From NCBI GenBank assembly GCA_038503075.1, contig JBCAML010000008.1, positions 1,860,001-1,924,000 on the forward strand: 64,000 nucleotides of DNA. The letters run 5' to 3'. Below are positions 39,601 to 52,715 of the stretch, in pieces (position 1 is the stretch's first letter; each line of letters begins with the position of its first letter). The DNA comes from Gyromitra esculenta. Taxonomy: Eukaryota > Ascomycota > Pezizomycetes > Pezizales > Discinaceae. The translations under genes and the position numbers were made by a program. The notes under the pieces were generated by a model, which was not told the DNA's origin, did not search any database, and saw only the letters and a list, made by a program, of their open reading frames with translations.

Positions 39601-42107
39601 TACCATTAATTCTAGATATAACCAGGTATTGCCATCCACTAGTCTGTCCAAGTCGAACCTAGGCGAAATCTAGAGAGCTAGGCCATGGCAGAAGTGAGGT
39701 GAGGAGATGTCTAGATATAGGCGCTAGTTAGTGAAAACGAGTGACTATTCATGAATAACAATATATATAATTTTTCCCACCAGTGAGATAATTTACTACC
39801 CACAGAGATGAATTTATTATGTTAAAGTACATGAAGAGATCTGCGGAGAGTCTGATGCAAACCTGCGTTCAGGTTCAAGCAGGGTTAGCTCGTGACCACT
39901 TAGGTTCATAGACATTACTAGGTAGACTGCAGCAGTTAATGAGAGCTTCATCGATCCCGTACTAACCGAGATTGAAGCAATAAAATCCTAACTAACCAGT
40001 CCAGATCCTATAGAATGCCGCTATACTCGCTAATAAAGCCCACAGGCAATACTTTTACATTTATCATACATATATAGATACATATGGATTCTATGTTCTG
40101 GATTAATTAATAAATAACATACATATAGAGAGAGCGATAAAGCACAAAACAATGCATTTATTACACACCTTAAGGTCTTACGTAAACACATCACCTGATG
40201 TACATACATGTATCCTTTCAAAAGGCTCTGCTGATAATTCCCACGTGCGCATGAAGCTGATGTCTCTCGAGCTCTTAACGCCTTTTCATGCATCGAGCAG
40301 CCGTCAAAGTTTTCCCAAGACCTTTTACTACTAACGCCCACCCCACACAGATTTTTACGGTGTCTGTAATGAATTTCGATCTGATCGTCTTGATATCGTT
40401 CCCATATAAGCAGCGCATAAGGGCTTACTGCATTCAGATGATTTCACAAGCGATCCGGACACCGTACCCACGTGCAGCCCAGACAGTTAGTGATTAGTCA
40501 ATATTTAGCAGAGGAGACCTGCGTAACCAGCAAAGAAGCAGGGTCTAACGTTAGAGGCTTTCTTATTTCCGTTAGGTGTAGGGTATCCGGAGTCGTCCAC
40601 TAGCGACTTTTTTGGTGCCGTTACAGCTACAAACGTTGATTTAATTTGACACGCAAAAAGGTTAGGCAGTGGAGCAATGGGCATACGCTCACCAACGCAC
40701 CCACAAACCCGTCAACAGAATACACTGAATATTATTAAGAAGTCGAATGACCCGGAAGTTAGATGTTAGACAAGGCTTCCTAATATGGGGGGTTTACGGT
40801 GAGCCAACTTCGGAGAAAGCTCAGGTACGGTGATTAGTAAGAAACATAGACCCGAGTACACGGGCACCCGGGAGGTACTAGAGACTATCACGTCGAGTAT
40901 ATAGACGAGAGCGCGCCCAGCCTGCAGAAAAACAAGCAATTCGGCTGTCGTGGCTAATATTCTAACATTAGAAACATCGCGAATACCGAGTGATATACCA
41001 TGCCCAAGGATACATCAGTCGAAAATGCGATAGAAAGCAACTTTCAAGAGAGAAAACATTCAATCGTGAGGCTGTGGGGATTGGGAATAAGAGAGCGCGT
41101 GATGGGAGTTGGGAAACTAGGTTTAAGCCCGTGGTAACTTTACTAACTTGTGCAGGTGCCAATGATACTGCGCTTGTTACTAGACACCATATATCTACAC
41201 CACGAACAGTATCACTTTTCTCCACAGATTATCCCATTTGCGATGAATACGAATTCATTACCTATAGCCTACCCACCGATCCCCAAGCCGTAGCCCTTGG
41301 CAAATGTCCTACCGACCAATTGAGATGTACCTCACGTCACACCAGAGAACAATCCAGGCCAATTAGTTACTGCATTAGACCCCGCAGACCCAAGATACCC
41401 GTATCAAAAAGAGACCCATATCTATACGTAATGGTGGTTCAAGCAGCAAAGAGGCATAATAATTACAGGGGCCAACCAGTTGCTCTTGTGCGAAAAGGTA
41501 CTGACACAGCGCCTCCAATAGCCGTAGTTGGAGACCTTCTTATCAATCAATAGTCATTTCAGCTCAAGAACAAAATTCAGTACGCAAACATCTAATTAAG
41601 AGCACCTTACTCCACACACTAAAAGCCACTCCTTCGCATTGGTAGAGTTTCATTCACACTCATCAACCAAAACACTTGGACCACAGATCATGGAATTTCC
41701 CTGATATTAAAAAACGGCGGGCTTAAAATACCCTTATATATAGCTATTTCATACTCATTACTATATATTCATCTTTGACCACGTAGTCCATATGAAAAAA
41801 TAATTTGATCTATTTACTTAAGAAAAAGAAAAAAAGTAAAGTAAAATCGACAACACACAGTTGAATCGCTACCAAAAAAAAACACCCCCCTCCCTGACCC
41901 AGACGTCCACACCATGGGTCAACCTATTCAACATACATAAAATAAAATGGGAAAAGGGGGGGGGAGGGTTTCCAAAAAAGAAATAATAAAAGAATGGGGT
42001 AGTTAAACCACGAGCCGATTTCACTCGCTGATGTACATATGAAAAAAAGATGAAATTTTCAAACTATGAGTTAACATGTATTACGAAGAATCTGCCCTCA
42101 ACAACTT
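36680..42107. other. 5.4-kb stretch without a recognisable gene
   Basis: AT-rich with a TTATTTA microrepeat near 39530-39556. The longest frames are 154 codons at 37481-37945 and 188 codons at 40990-41553. The latter has no ATG near its start and no domain, and both are compatible with chance. It is probably decayed repeat DNA, but no terminal repeats could be paired by eye. Confidence 0.45.
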
Positions 42108-44387
42108 TTATCTGTGATTTGTCGACCCTGATACCACAGAACCTCCATCATATGCCCCATTATACGTTAGTGGCTGCGCGCTAAGCTCAGACACATCAGC
42201 TCCCCCAAGTTCAGCTGGTTCGGACGTCATGGTCGAAGTGTGGTATGGCTGTTGGTTGTCATAGTAGTGGTCCTGGCCAGGGATGGGTCTTCTCAATGGA
42301 ACGGCTGTCATGTTGTAAGGACCAGGTGAAGTAGGTGGTGAGTATGGGCCTGGCGAGGCAGATGGTGAAAAGGCAGGCGGTGCGTCGTATGGGTGTTGGT
42401 GGAAGCCCATCTGCTGTGCCTCGCTCTGTTCCTTGGTAAGGCCAGGGGCCATTGCTGCCTCGACGGGGGGTTGCTGGTTATTGTTGTTGCGGCGGCGGCG
42501 GAAGAAAAGAAGACCACCGATCAAACCAAGTACTGCCACTCCTCCAACTACTCCTCCAGCAATGGCACCAGTGTTGGTTTTCTTCCCACCTCCTGTTGAA
42601 CCATTATTGCCGGCGGGACTGGTGCTGTTAGATGGTGTGCTTTTCTTATCGCAACCAAGCGTTACTAAACCAGCATTTGAAGTCGAAGATCGCTTTGTTG
42701 GTGCGAGCGAGAAAACACCCGTTTCGTAGTCGACAACGAGATAAACCTGCGAAAGGAACGGTCCGCCCAAGAAGGGGAGTTTCGGATCAACACCTGCCGG
42801 CCATCCTGCTGTGCCCACTGTGGTTTGGATAGAGCCTGGAAATTTGACAAACTGTTATTCACTACCATCCAATATATTATATATAAAAACAGACGAAAAG
42901 TATTATAGTTACCTGGAATAACATCCCACCCTCCTGAACCATGGTTAATCTGGACGGCCGGGTAAATCCATTCCTCTTGTGGGATCTTGACGGTGAGTCC
43001 TTCCAGTTCAATTGAAATGTCGCCAGATGGAAGTCCCTTGAAGGCGGTGTTGTTGTTGTTTGTGGAGTTGTACATATAGTATTCCCATGTTCCTTGCCAA
43101 AACGCGATATCCTGTGCTTGAAGCATCGTCTTGTTGAAATTCTGCTGAACTGTAAGTGGCATGATGGTAGTCCAATAAGCCGGCTCGACACACGCCATGA
43201 ATTGATCTGTGATGTTTTAGCATATGATAGTGGGGTATACTATGAAAAGCGTTTACTCACTCTGTCCAGCCATAAGATCAACACTGCCCCACTTAATGCC
43301 CTTGACCTGGACCTGGAGAGGACACGGCTTGGTCTTATCCGGGAACACGGTGAAATTTGTAAATGTGTCGTAGGTAGCCTTCTTTGGATTATAACCCCCA
43401 ATCACAACTTCTCCAGGAACATTCTTCGCGGTTAGACCATAGTCCAAAGCCCAACTTCTCGACGGACTGATGTTGTTCGCAACGGATTGGTTGAGGAATA
43501 TAGATTGATCTGCGAGACCAACCATTCCAGCTCTATTTCAATCGATTGGTAAGCAATGTGAATATATAGAATATTTGGTCATAGATGGTTGGTCATACCC
43601 GAAAGGGAAACTAGCTAGATTGACTACCGTCATGGGAAAGCCCAACATTTGGCGATCTGCAAACGCAACCGTATCCCAACCTTCAAACACAAATCAGTAC
43701 CAGGTTTACTGAAATATCGGACGGTAACAAGGAATATACATACCACTTGGGAACTGCGACAAAGGACCAATCCCGTTACCTATAGCCGTCAGCACGATGA
43801 TCGCATATAGAGAATTACAAAGTCAATTACTTTTGTATGCATCCTCGTTGAGATAATCCCACCCCGCGTTTACCACCGAGCCGTTGTAGGGTATATCTCC
43901 AATATTCGGTGTCCAAGTGTTGCTCGTACTGGTGTTGAAGAGACCTCCACGCCATGCTACACACCCTCGATCTGGTGTAACCGTACACACTATCGAGTCT
44001 GGCAGAAAAGTCGCATTTAAAGTCGTCCCGAGTTGCATACCCAAGTTTGCCTTTTGCGATCCTGCGCAAGATATAATTATAAGCGACTGTAAACCCAAGG
44101 ATCAGACCGAAATTATAGTTTGGAGGACTCACCAACTGACCACTGCATGCTCCGATGTGAAGCAGCCATATCAGGAGCACCCAACACGATAGTGTTTTTG
44201 TACTCAAGAGAAAACGGTGCCACATTACCTTGAAGAAAAAAAATACAGACGTTAGCGATGAACTCTTCCGTATCGGTACAGCGTGAGATAGACAAAACCT
44301 ACAATTCAGAGCCTGAACTTCTGCGAGCAGGCCCAAGAGCACCCACGCGGATTGGCGGAACCATATCGAAGACGCCCCCTTCGCCAT
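42108..44387 (-). CDS. Membrane-anchored pepsin-fold protein, apparently catalytically inactive
   Basis: Eight exons (44387-44303, 44228-44133, 44061-43831, 43779-43744, 43680-43599, 43532-43261, 43206-42913, 42835-42108) join in phase to 607 aa. A signal peptide (about 1-27) is followed by an A1-like domain with the landmark GAGMVGLADQS (177-187) and two-lobed layout. Where DTG/DSG is expected, lobe 1 reads QLGTTLNATFLPD (70-82) and lobe 2 reads FMACVEPAYWTTIMP (270-284), so neither catalytic Asp is visible. A Ser/Thr/Gly stalk leads to one transmembrane helix (455-477, GG-rich), an RRRR stop-transfer and a Pro/Gln/Tyr-rich cytoplasmic tail of about 125 aa. The form suggests a surface receptor or adhesion/scaffold protein rather than a protease. 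N-x-S/T sites are frequent. Confidence 0.85.
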
Positions 44388-47002
44388 GGTATTGGTTGTA
44401 AGGAAAGCCGACGGGTTAGTGTGAGCGAAGCAAACTGCTCCCCGCGAACCTGCGAATACTGGTGTTCTTGAAGGGTTAGGAACAGAGAGAGAGAATTTTG
44501 ATCCGACACTCTGCAGACGATAGAACCAGGGAAGAGGAAGAGCAAGTACTGCAAGCTCAAGAGCAAGGTGCGCGACCCACCCATTTTGAATACAAATGGG
44601 TGGGCAGAACAACTGTTAGGAGTGGCTGACACGATGCAACCCAACATCGTTCCATTCGACGGGTATGCATAATTCGATTAGAGGTGTTGCCGGTTCTGCT
44701 GTGTAACGTAAGACTGCGTACAGCCCCTAAGCCTTATACCTACATATTATTACTCGTCGATTTCGACCAAGCACTGGATGGAGCATGGCCCAGTATCCTT
44801 ATTGGCCTCACGCTTTCACCCTAGCTATTTAGCTGAATACCACAGGGCAGTGATTGACTGAAATTCCCTAGCCCCGCAGTCCAGATAGCCTAAATCCAGA
44901 GCCATTTTATCACATCAATAAATAGGATTCGAACATATGTGCTTCTAGAAAAAACTTCCTCTTGGGCACAAACCCCAGGAAAGCTACGACCGTTACGGAT
45001 GGGGTGATACTTATTGCACCCAAGAATTCCCTGTTTGCTGGGCTTTCCAGAGTAACCTAGGATGGAGGGAGGGTGGCCCAGAGTAGAACACTCTAAACTA
45101 AAGGCGCATTGGACTCCCATCCAAGCCAAAAGCCATGCATCCCCCAAAATTTCGCCACCACAACTGTGCTTGCTGTCATCCACACCAAAAAGCGCCAGGA
45201 AACGTGATTCGCAGACAGTGGCTCGCTGCAGGCCCAAAGAGAGCTGCTTGCACGGCCGCCAACAGAAAGAGTCACAGAGATGTGGCAGTTTCCAAGATGT
45301 TGAGGCTGCAGTGTTTTTGGAGAGGAATCCCGAATATGGTTTTAAAGTTAGCCACCCGGCTACACTTTGGCCACTCAAAAGTAGAACGTGATTGATTATG
45401 TGGAACACTCGATCGATCTGGGCCCCAGCTGTTGAGAAAGGGCCAAGCAGTGTTTCACCGGGTCGAGTGCCCTATAAGTGCCGAGGAAACAACAACTCTA
45501 CCCGGGACACACAGCCAAACCCTGACCGTGAAGCCTACCCAACCCACCATCACCACTGCAAAAAACCGTATGATGGTTTTCGGGGTTTCAAGCGGCGTAG
45601 CAATCGATGGCTTTTCAGCAGACACGGTGATCCTCACTGTCTCGCCGTTTAGCTAGAGAAAAACGGATTGCACAAAAAGCGAAGAAGAGAACTATACCGT
45701 ATGTGTCATATGCAGCATCGGCTCCTGTCCAATCATTCTACACTGCCCATTGATTGTGCACATCCCTGTCCATAAATAAAAACCTATTCCGAGACTCGAC
45801 TCAGCCGCAGCTATTTATAGTACGTTTTCGCTTAACCGAGACCCCTCATCCAAAAGCTTTCGTCCCAGCTGTGCACTGGTCACGTCTCATCACTCGAACA
45901 CTCACCGAGCAATATGGCACCATCATCCAAGTTCTCCACGCAGCAGGTTTAGCTAATGTTCCTGCTAGGGAGAAGTATCAATCTCTCTATGTGAATCTGT
46001 AGGGGTGTGTGTATAAAGGCCAAATGCGGTTTTAGGCCTTTGTTGCTTTTTTTTTTAGATTGTTGAGCAATATTGGCTTGGCTGCTCGTCTTTCTAACCC
46101 AAGAAAGAAAGATACGGGTGGATGTAACCATTGTAAGCCTGGCATAAGGCTACGAGTGATACGTGATGATAAACTGATACACTGTAACAAGATATCTCTT
46201 GATTACTCAGGTAGATACACGTAGTTAGGTCGCACCCGCAACTGGAATGCACACATCCAACAGACTCGCCAAGCACCATCTTGGTATTTAATATAGATAA
46301 GTGGTCATACGCGTACGAGAAGTAATTTTGTCTGGAGTCTTGGTGATGATTTGGTCACCATTGGAGGCTTGGGGTCTAATATTGATTATAGAGCCAGCGC
46401 TAACGTATCCTCACCACGGAATGGGCCGGAAGGTTTCGACTCGAGCGATGGGGTAGTCAACTAATATAATTGAATAAGGGTGCTCTTGTCTCTAATCGCC
46501 AGAGAGAGAGAAAAAAAGTCCATAATCTTACTGAGCAAGCGAACACGTTTTTCGATCAGTTCCGAATATGGCGCAACGCATCGCCAAGAGAAGTCCCAAC
46601 CTCTTCATCTCCCCTCCCCCAAATTCAACCCCCACCCATCTATTCACCCCAGTACATCTACAGATTTGAAACCTGTAACTGGTACATCTCAGATGTACAT
46701 TTTGTGGCCTTGGGCGTGGATGTTGGCTCTTTCCGATCTAGTTGGAGACAAACAAAAAAAACAAAAAACAAAAAAATTTAGGGTTTAGAAGGTCATAGCT
46801 AAATGGATCACCAACATCAGGAACATTTGGACTTTGGGCGTGATCACGTTTAGTGGGGGGGAGATGGGATTTGCTCGGATGTCGGGTGTAATCATTGGGG
46901 GGAAGGGTCAGGCCGCAGCTCCCCCTTAAAACAAATTAGGTATATTTTTTCTTCTTCTGTGACTGGAATGTACTTGTTCAGTTCTAGTTGGACACAACCG
47001 GC
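44388..47002. other. Intergenic, no gene recognised
   Basis: A 172-codon minus-strand frame at 44890-45408 overlaps comparable frames on the plus strand and has no domain. An A/C-rich simple tract lies near 46750-46775. No supported gene. Confidence 0.45.
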
Positions 47003-47188
47003 TTAGATTGATGCGGTATCCGAAGGGGGATAGATACAGTTCTGTGCTTTGCAGGGCTTCTGCGAGTCATTCTCGCATTGGGGTAATAGAAATCCTCTGG
47101 CACACAAAGCCTGGAGCCTGCCTGCTGAGAGGAACATAGGGCTTGCAAGCAATACTACACACATTCTGCTTAGGACGGCCCGGAACAT
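47003..47188 (-). CDS. Possible small secreted cysteine-containing protein
   Basis: A minus-strand frame from an internal ATG gives 61 aa starting MFRAVLSRMCVVLLASPMFL, a plausible signal peptide (basic start, hydrophobic core, AGRLQA cleavage zone). A mature part of about 35 aa with four cysteines and NDSQKPCKAQNC follows. An upstream in-frame ATG at 47227 would add 13 residues and weaken the signal. No intron is needed. Small secreted cysteine-rich proteins are often effector candidates, but a frame this short can occur by chance. No homologue is known to me. Confidence 0.28.
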   Translation of the reverse strand: MFRAVLSRMCVVLLASPMFLSAGRLQALCARGFLLPQCENDSQKPCKAQNCIYPPSDTASI

Positions 47189-50100
47189 GGCGACGCTGAT
47201 CCCGAATCTGCTGGGCTTGGTTTGCATAGACGCGCTTCATTACAAAGCATGGTGCATTCGATAAGACGGCAAAGTAGAAGCACCGATTACGATCCTACAT
47301 ACAGTGATCAGAAAAAGGCATATCGATGAGGATCCTCGCCCATCTTCACATGATGCGAGTCTCTCTCTCTTCTACACAGCCCATCTAGCCCGAGGAGAGA
47401 TCATGTTCGAATTTTCAAAACTTGCCTACCTGGTGGGGATATTTTGAAGTCCAGTTGAGGGGCAAGACGAGCGAGGGCCTACAAAGAAACGTCATTCCCC
47501 GCGACTATCGCACCAGAAAAGAATGGACAGACCCATGGCCAGAGCCTCACGGGCTCGGATGAACAAACTTGAAATACGAATGAATTCTAAGCGATAGTGC
47601 TTCTAGATATCAGTGTCCCACAGCCCCCCCTTTAACAGGGATTTCGGTTTTGGGGGGGAAGGGGGGGATTTTCTTTTCTTTTCTTTTCTTTTCGGTTTGA
47701 TATATATTTCTTGGATTTTATCCGCATGCCCCCTTTAACGATGTTCTTGCTCACACATCTTTTTTTTTTTCATCCCGAGGCATCAAAATCGCGGTATCTG
47801 AGAGTCGATAGTTGGGGATGCTAGGTGGCTCCAAAACACATGTTAATCACTTCCGCAAGAAGAATATTCTTGGTAATAAACTTTTGAACTAATTTCCTTT
47901 CACTAGGGTACGGTCCCACTAGCGAAATCTGGCTGTAATTGCTGTTATGGGTACTTATACCAAGCAGTTGCTACTCACGGCCTAGTTCATGGATGAGTTT
48001 TTGCTGGGGAGCCGATTTGGGACGCCTAGCTATTCGTTAACGTTTAGTGCTTGGTGTGGCTAAAACCGTATTTATTTGTGAGCGTGGGCATTGGACAAGG
48101 GAGATTGGGATTCTAAGCGTTTTGGGCTTGCCTATACCTCTGCGCCGCGGGATTGAGATGAGCGTGAAGGAAGTGTGGTGAATGCTATGCTTTCCCCTGG
48201 TGGTTTTGCTGAACTTGCTTCTGGCACCATTATACAGCATATCCAAGCGCAACAAGCTCTTTAGGGCTTGACAGGTCCATCGTTTTCATATCATGGCCGC
48301 GCAGCGTGGTCAATCAGCTTTGGTACTGTACGCTGGCATGGGCTCCTCGCTTTGGCTTGTTAGCCCTTGAAATAGCACTAACCCTTTTTTGCTAGAACAA
48401 ATGAACCACTCCCCGTTTCAGAACCTCAGTCGTCGTCTATTACCACAAATTGCAAATGACGGTAATTGTCATTGTGGTTATGTGAGAGCGCTTTGGTTTC
48501 CGAAGAAACATGTACCAGTCGACCGCAGGTGCTTTTCTCGCCGTATCGGCAATTTGTAAAAGGATCCTGCGACATTTGGTCGTGGGGAAAAATATATACT
48601 GTACGAGATACAACTCACCGAGATCTGATACTGTGGCAGGTATTTTAGTGAGGTCTCGAGATAGCGAGTCATACGCTACGGAATGCGTACTTCCGGCAAA
48701 AAACTGTGCTTAACGGACCGCAAACTTTGAAACGATGGATTTCTCCTAGATTTTGACTTATTCGCACTAAACATGCTCATGCCCCGTTTATTAGCGGGTG
48801 TAAGGAGTGTTTTCTTATGCTTGGGCTTTACTAATGGAACGGATGGAACCATAGGGTTACAAATCGCCTTTAGGATTGGTAGAGCGAATAGGTACCATCT
48901 CACCGCCTGCGTTTGTGAGTAGCTCACTGTTTTTAGTATACAGAATCCGATGGTATGGCTTCGTCAGTATTAGGAACCAGCTGTTACAAACCGACTTTAT
49001 TCGGATAGAGAACTGCAGCGCTTCATTAACTCCGCGCTGGCATGTGCATAGTGAGTTTCAGCTCTATATGGCGGGACCTGGCTACCGGAACCCGTTCGTA
49101 TTGGAATACGTCTGCAAGCTGTGGTTCCTTTGACTTAATGTGTTGTTCTAAATTTGCGTCCCGGACTGTGCAGGGAGCCATGTGGCGCGTGCTAAGCAAA
49201 GCAAATGGATAGCCGCATGGCTGGCAGCCAAGCGTTTGTCTTTTGGGTCCATACTTTTTGCAGAGGGGGGCTTGGGTTTGGGGGCTCAAGAGCCTCACTG
49301 CTTGAGGCCCAGTATCTGAGGCTGACGCCTGATTCACTTTTATGCAGCAAGCTGTGCCCTAGAGGCTTGGGAATCGTCCGGAGAAGCGGGGTTTCGGGTT
49401 TTTTGGCGAGGGATATGGCTTTGACAGGAGTGTGTACTACGTACTGTATGTATATGTAAGAAGTTAGTATAGATTTAGGGACATAGGTGTGGCGTGAGTT
49501 CTGAAATAGAGTGAAAGAGCCATCTCGAGAGGCTATGCGCTATCTAGCAAATCTGGCTTGAGTTTTACTTGAGACCCGTTAAGAAGATGCTTGATACTCA
49601 ATGATCCCGCTATCAGGATCTGCGCCCTATGACTCCACGAGAGCACTCTACTTAGCGAGGGTGAAAGCACAAGGGAAATGAGTTTCTGGGATGTAGTGCG
49701 CTAGCAGCGGTTCCCAACCGAGATTTTGAGATTCGGATCATCGGCATGTCTACTGCTAACGAGGCCATTATATCGGAGCATGGAATAGAAATGAGATGTC
49801 TATGCACTATTTAATCGAGACCTACCAGTCAGAATGGGGTCGGATCGTTGTGTATACGTATATCGTGTAAATTAGCTGGCGGTTGGCCATGGCTAGAAAA
49901 TAGTTAGTGCCAACTGGTATCTGTGTGTATATGACTCTACTTTAATCAATAGTATTTAGTTGTTTTGCAAGGCCTATAATCAAGCCAAGTAAATTAGTGG
50001 GTTCAAAAAATATGGCCAATAATGAGTGACTTCTGCCTAACCCTCCTGCCGGCCTTGAACACAGTTTCAACAGGGTGCGTATTTGGTTGTCATTGTATCT

Positions 50101-51446
50101 AGCGGTTGTTTTATTTGTAGTAAAGGTGCCTGATATTGGAACCGGCTTTCGCTGTAAAATTTAGACTTGCCATTTAATCACCATGTGAGGATCCAGGTTA
50201 TAATGCTGATCGCGCTGTAAAATTCTGCTCCGCGGCCCGATTTCTACTTACGGGTGTTACTCGGCCCGAATGTGGGACATCTATTCTATGGGTATGTGTG
50301 TTTTTGTACAGGGTAGATCTCTTTAGGGTTGAGTCGTATAAGGATACCTGCTCGCTGGGGAAATGTATTCTGGGTTTGAGAAGGATTGTTTCGTATGCAT
50401 TAGCCTTCCTTGTGAGAGAGCCTGCTCCATATTCGTGCTCTTATGAGTAGAGTCAATTGCAAATGCGTCGGAATTAAACCCTTATAAATCCTGAGTTTGA
50501 TTTTCTTCCCTTGGTCGGGAGTTGCCTTCTATTTCTTTTGTCTAGCAGCAACTCCTTGGCAGATATTGCTATATCTGTGGCAGTTCCTTGCAACATACGT
50601 ATTAAAAAAGTAATTAGCTAGGCCTATACCAATCCCCGGTTAAGGAAAGGGGTTTTATATTTAAATGACGAGAATCATCGGCATTTTGCCATTAGAATCA
50701 TTATAAGTCACTCGATCAGTATTTGATACCTGAAAATTTCTTCGTTATGTCGTCAAGTAGATGCAAGTCGGTGCCTGTAAATTGATATACAACATGATGT
50801 GATGCATGCTATGTGAATTCTGTTGAAATAATGACGTGGAGGGATCGGATGCTTGGTTCTCTATGGACCGGTAACGCACCCGTTACGTGCTTATAGTGCT
50901 TTCCTAGAATCCCCAGCGCCTGGATACTTAGACCTACGTCTTCCGCTAATTTTCGTTGCCGAGCCTTCTCTGAAGTCATGCTTGAGGGGCCCCATATCCT
51001 TCAACATATTGCTTGTGTGATGCTGAATTTTTCATACTATGTGTGTTACGGAGCCTGGTTGAATCTATACAAATTTTGATAGTTAGATATTATAATAAAT
51101 TGGCGATGAGTTTAAAATCTCTAGCTTGAAGTGAGAGCAGAGGGATTATAATTAAGTCGAGCCATATTGCGTGAATCCATTCACATAGGTGGGTTCTAAA
51201 ATTACGTGGATTTATGAGCCGTTATCCTACGTGAGATACCTCAGTGAAAGTGTACGCATGTGTCCATTGTTGTTACTTGGCCATTCAATGGATCTATTGG
51301 GTGTAGGCAAAAAATTTCTTCTTCGTTCTTGATAAATACCTTCCGTCCACTACACACCCACCCACCCACCCACCACCACCACCACCATCTCTACAGCATC
51401 GAATTCACCAAAAGGTATTCTCCGCTAGATAGAGAAATATACTGAA
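47189..51446. other. 4.2-kb stretch without a recognisable gene
   Basis: AT-rich. It includes a TTTTC microsatellite (listed) and a CCCA/CCA tract at 51353-51387 just upstream of the next gene. Opposed frames around 49026-49459 are mutual shadows without domains. Confidence 0.45.
47669..47693. repeat. TTTTC pentanucleotide microsatellite
   Basis: Five perfect TTTTC units immediately follow a G-rich run. Confidence 0.9.
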
Positions 51447-52715
51447 ATGGAAGATTCTGTGTGTGAACCAGCCAGAGACAGTAATCAACACCAGGTGCTT
51501 GTTCACTGCGCGAATGTTCTCCAGGACGAAAGCGCTGCTGCGATACAGGGGAGTTTCGAGCTAGATAGGGTATTGCCCGATGTGAACGGTGGCCAGGTTG
51601 CCGTGAAGCCGCCAACCACAGCGTTTCTGTCAGCTGGGGAATCGCCAAAGTCCGTTACCAGATCCGATGGTGCCAGGCACAACCTGGGCAATGATGGCCC
51701 GAATAGCAGGCCATCGCTGTTCAAGATCACTCGCGATCCGAGTCTTCCCCGTCAACGCCTGATCGCAGATCTAAAAAATCGAAAGAAACCTACCGGAGTT
51801 TGTGATATCGTTCCTGCTAAGCTGGATACTCGCGCAGACTCCGTTGGTTCGGATTCGGGTTCTGAACTTTTGTTGATGTCAAACAACATGTCTCTACCTG
51901 CTTCGAGTCTTGAAATGTCGAGTCACATCATTGACTCGACAACGAATACTGCTACGGGAGCCTCCGGAATAATTGGTGAGGGCCACAATACTTTGTTGAA
52001 TCCAGGCGCTGGCTCTCGCTTGAAGAAAATGGTTATTCCTCGTCGCTTCTACACAGCACCCCAAGCCAACTGGCTCCTGAACAACGGTTCTACTAGTACG
52101 AGTATCGTTGAGCCGGGTGGTTGGGGTAGGATTGCAAAGGAATTCAATGCCAAATTTGGCGCGGAGCGTGCTAAATATGCGCTTAAGATGAAATATTATA
52201 GGTTGACGGCGTTTGCGGAGGAAGGGGTGCTGGAGAATGGTAAGGAGGGAGAAGATGCAGATATGAGTAATGATGAGCGTGAGAATGGAGAGCTGAGGAA
52301 GAGCGAGACTCATGAGCATGGTGGACAGCCGAGTAAGAGCGGAGCTCATATTGAGCAGTCGATTAAGGGTGAAGCTCATGGTCATATCAATCATTTGGAG
52401 ATAGGGTGCTTTCAAAAGACGTCCTCCGTTGAAGAAAAAGAGAATATACCAGCCCAACAAGAGGACAACCAGGTGCAGAAGCCTCCGTTTGAACAGCAGC
52501 AGCATCAAGAGAAAAATGGGGAATATGCCCAGATGAGGTTAGTGCAAGGTTGGTTGCAGGAAAACATCCATAAATTCCAGGATGTCCACCACAATACCGA
52601 CTGGCAAATTGTGGCCGATATGATTAACGATATCTTCGAACTGGAACTATCGACTAATTGGGTCGCGCTTTGCTGGGATGCATGTGTTCTGGAAAGAGAT
52701 AGTCGTCAGTGGTAG
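51447..52715 (+). CDS. Hypothetical nuclear-type protein with SANT/Myb-like segment and novel C-terminal domain
   Basis: One intronless frame encodes 422 aa. Residues 1-195 are mostly disordered. Residues about 200-256 (FYTAPQANWLL, then WGRIAKEFNAKFG and ALKMKYYRL) have the three-helix spacing of fungal Myb/SANT-like DNA-binding segments. Residues about 270-345 are acidic and include three degenerate 30-36-nt repeats coding K-x-E/A-x-H motifs. The last 60 residues (GWLQENIHKFQDVHHNTDWQ onward) are well ordered and recur in the protein encoded at 53507-54112. A DNA-binding or chromatin role is an inference from the SANT-like segment. The C-terminal module is not a family I recognise. The upstream CCA-rich tract may be part of the promoter. 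Confidence 0.75.
   Translation: MEDSVCEPARDSNQHQVLVHCANVLQDESAAAIQGSFELDRVLPDVNGGQVAVKPPTTAFLSAGESPKSVTRSDGARHNLGNDGPNSRPSLFKITRDPSLPRQRLIADLKNRKKPTGVCDIVPAKLDTRADSVGSDSGSELLLMSNNMSLPASSLEMSSHIIDSTTNTATGASGIIGEGHNTLLNPGAGSRLKKMVIPRRFYTAPQANWLLNNGSTSTSIVEPGGWGRIAKEFNAKFGAERAKYALKMKYYRLTAFAEEGVLENGKEGEDADMSNDERENGELRKSETHEHGGQPSKSGAHIEQSIKGEAHGHINHLEIGCFQKTSSVEEKENIPAQQEDNQVQKPPFEQQQHQEKNGEYAQMRLVQGWLQENIHKFQDVHHNTDWQIVADMINDIFELELSTNWVALCWDACVLERDSRQW

Noticed and set aside
40990..41553. 188-codon open frame on the plus strand
   Set aside because: No ATG near the start, no domain, no splice partner. About one frame this long is expected by chance in 64 kb of such composition.
44890..45408. 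172-codon minus-strand frame with an ATG
   Set aside because: Overlaps comparably long plus-strand frames, has no domain or signal peptide, and its composition is not protein-like.
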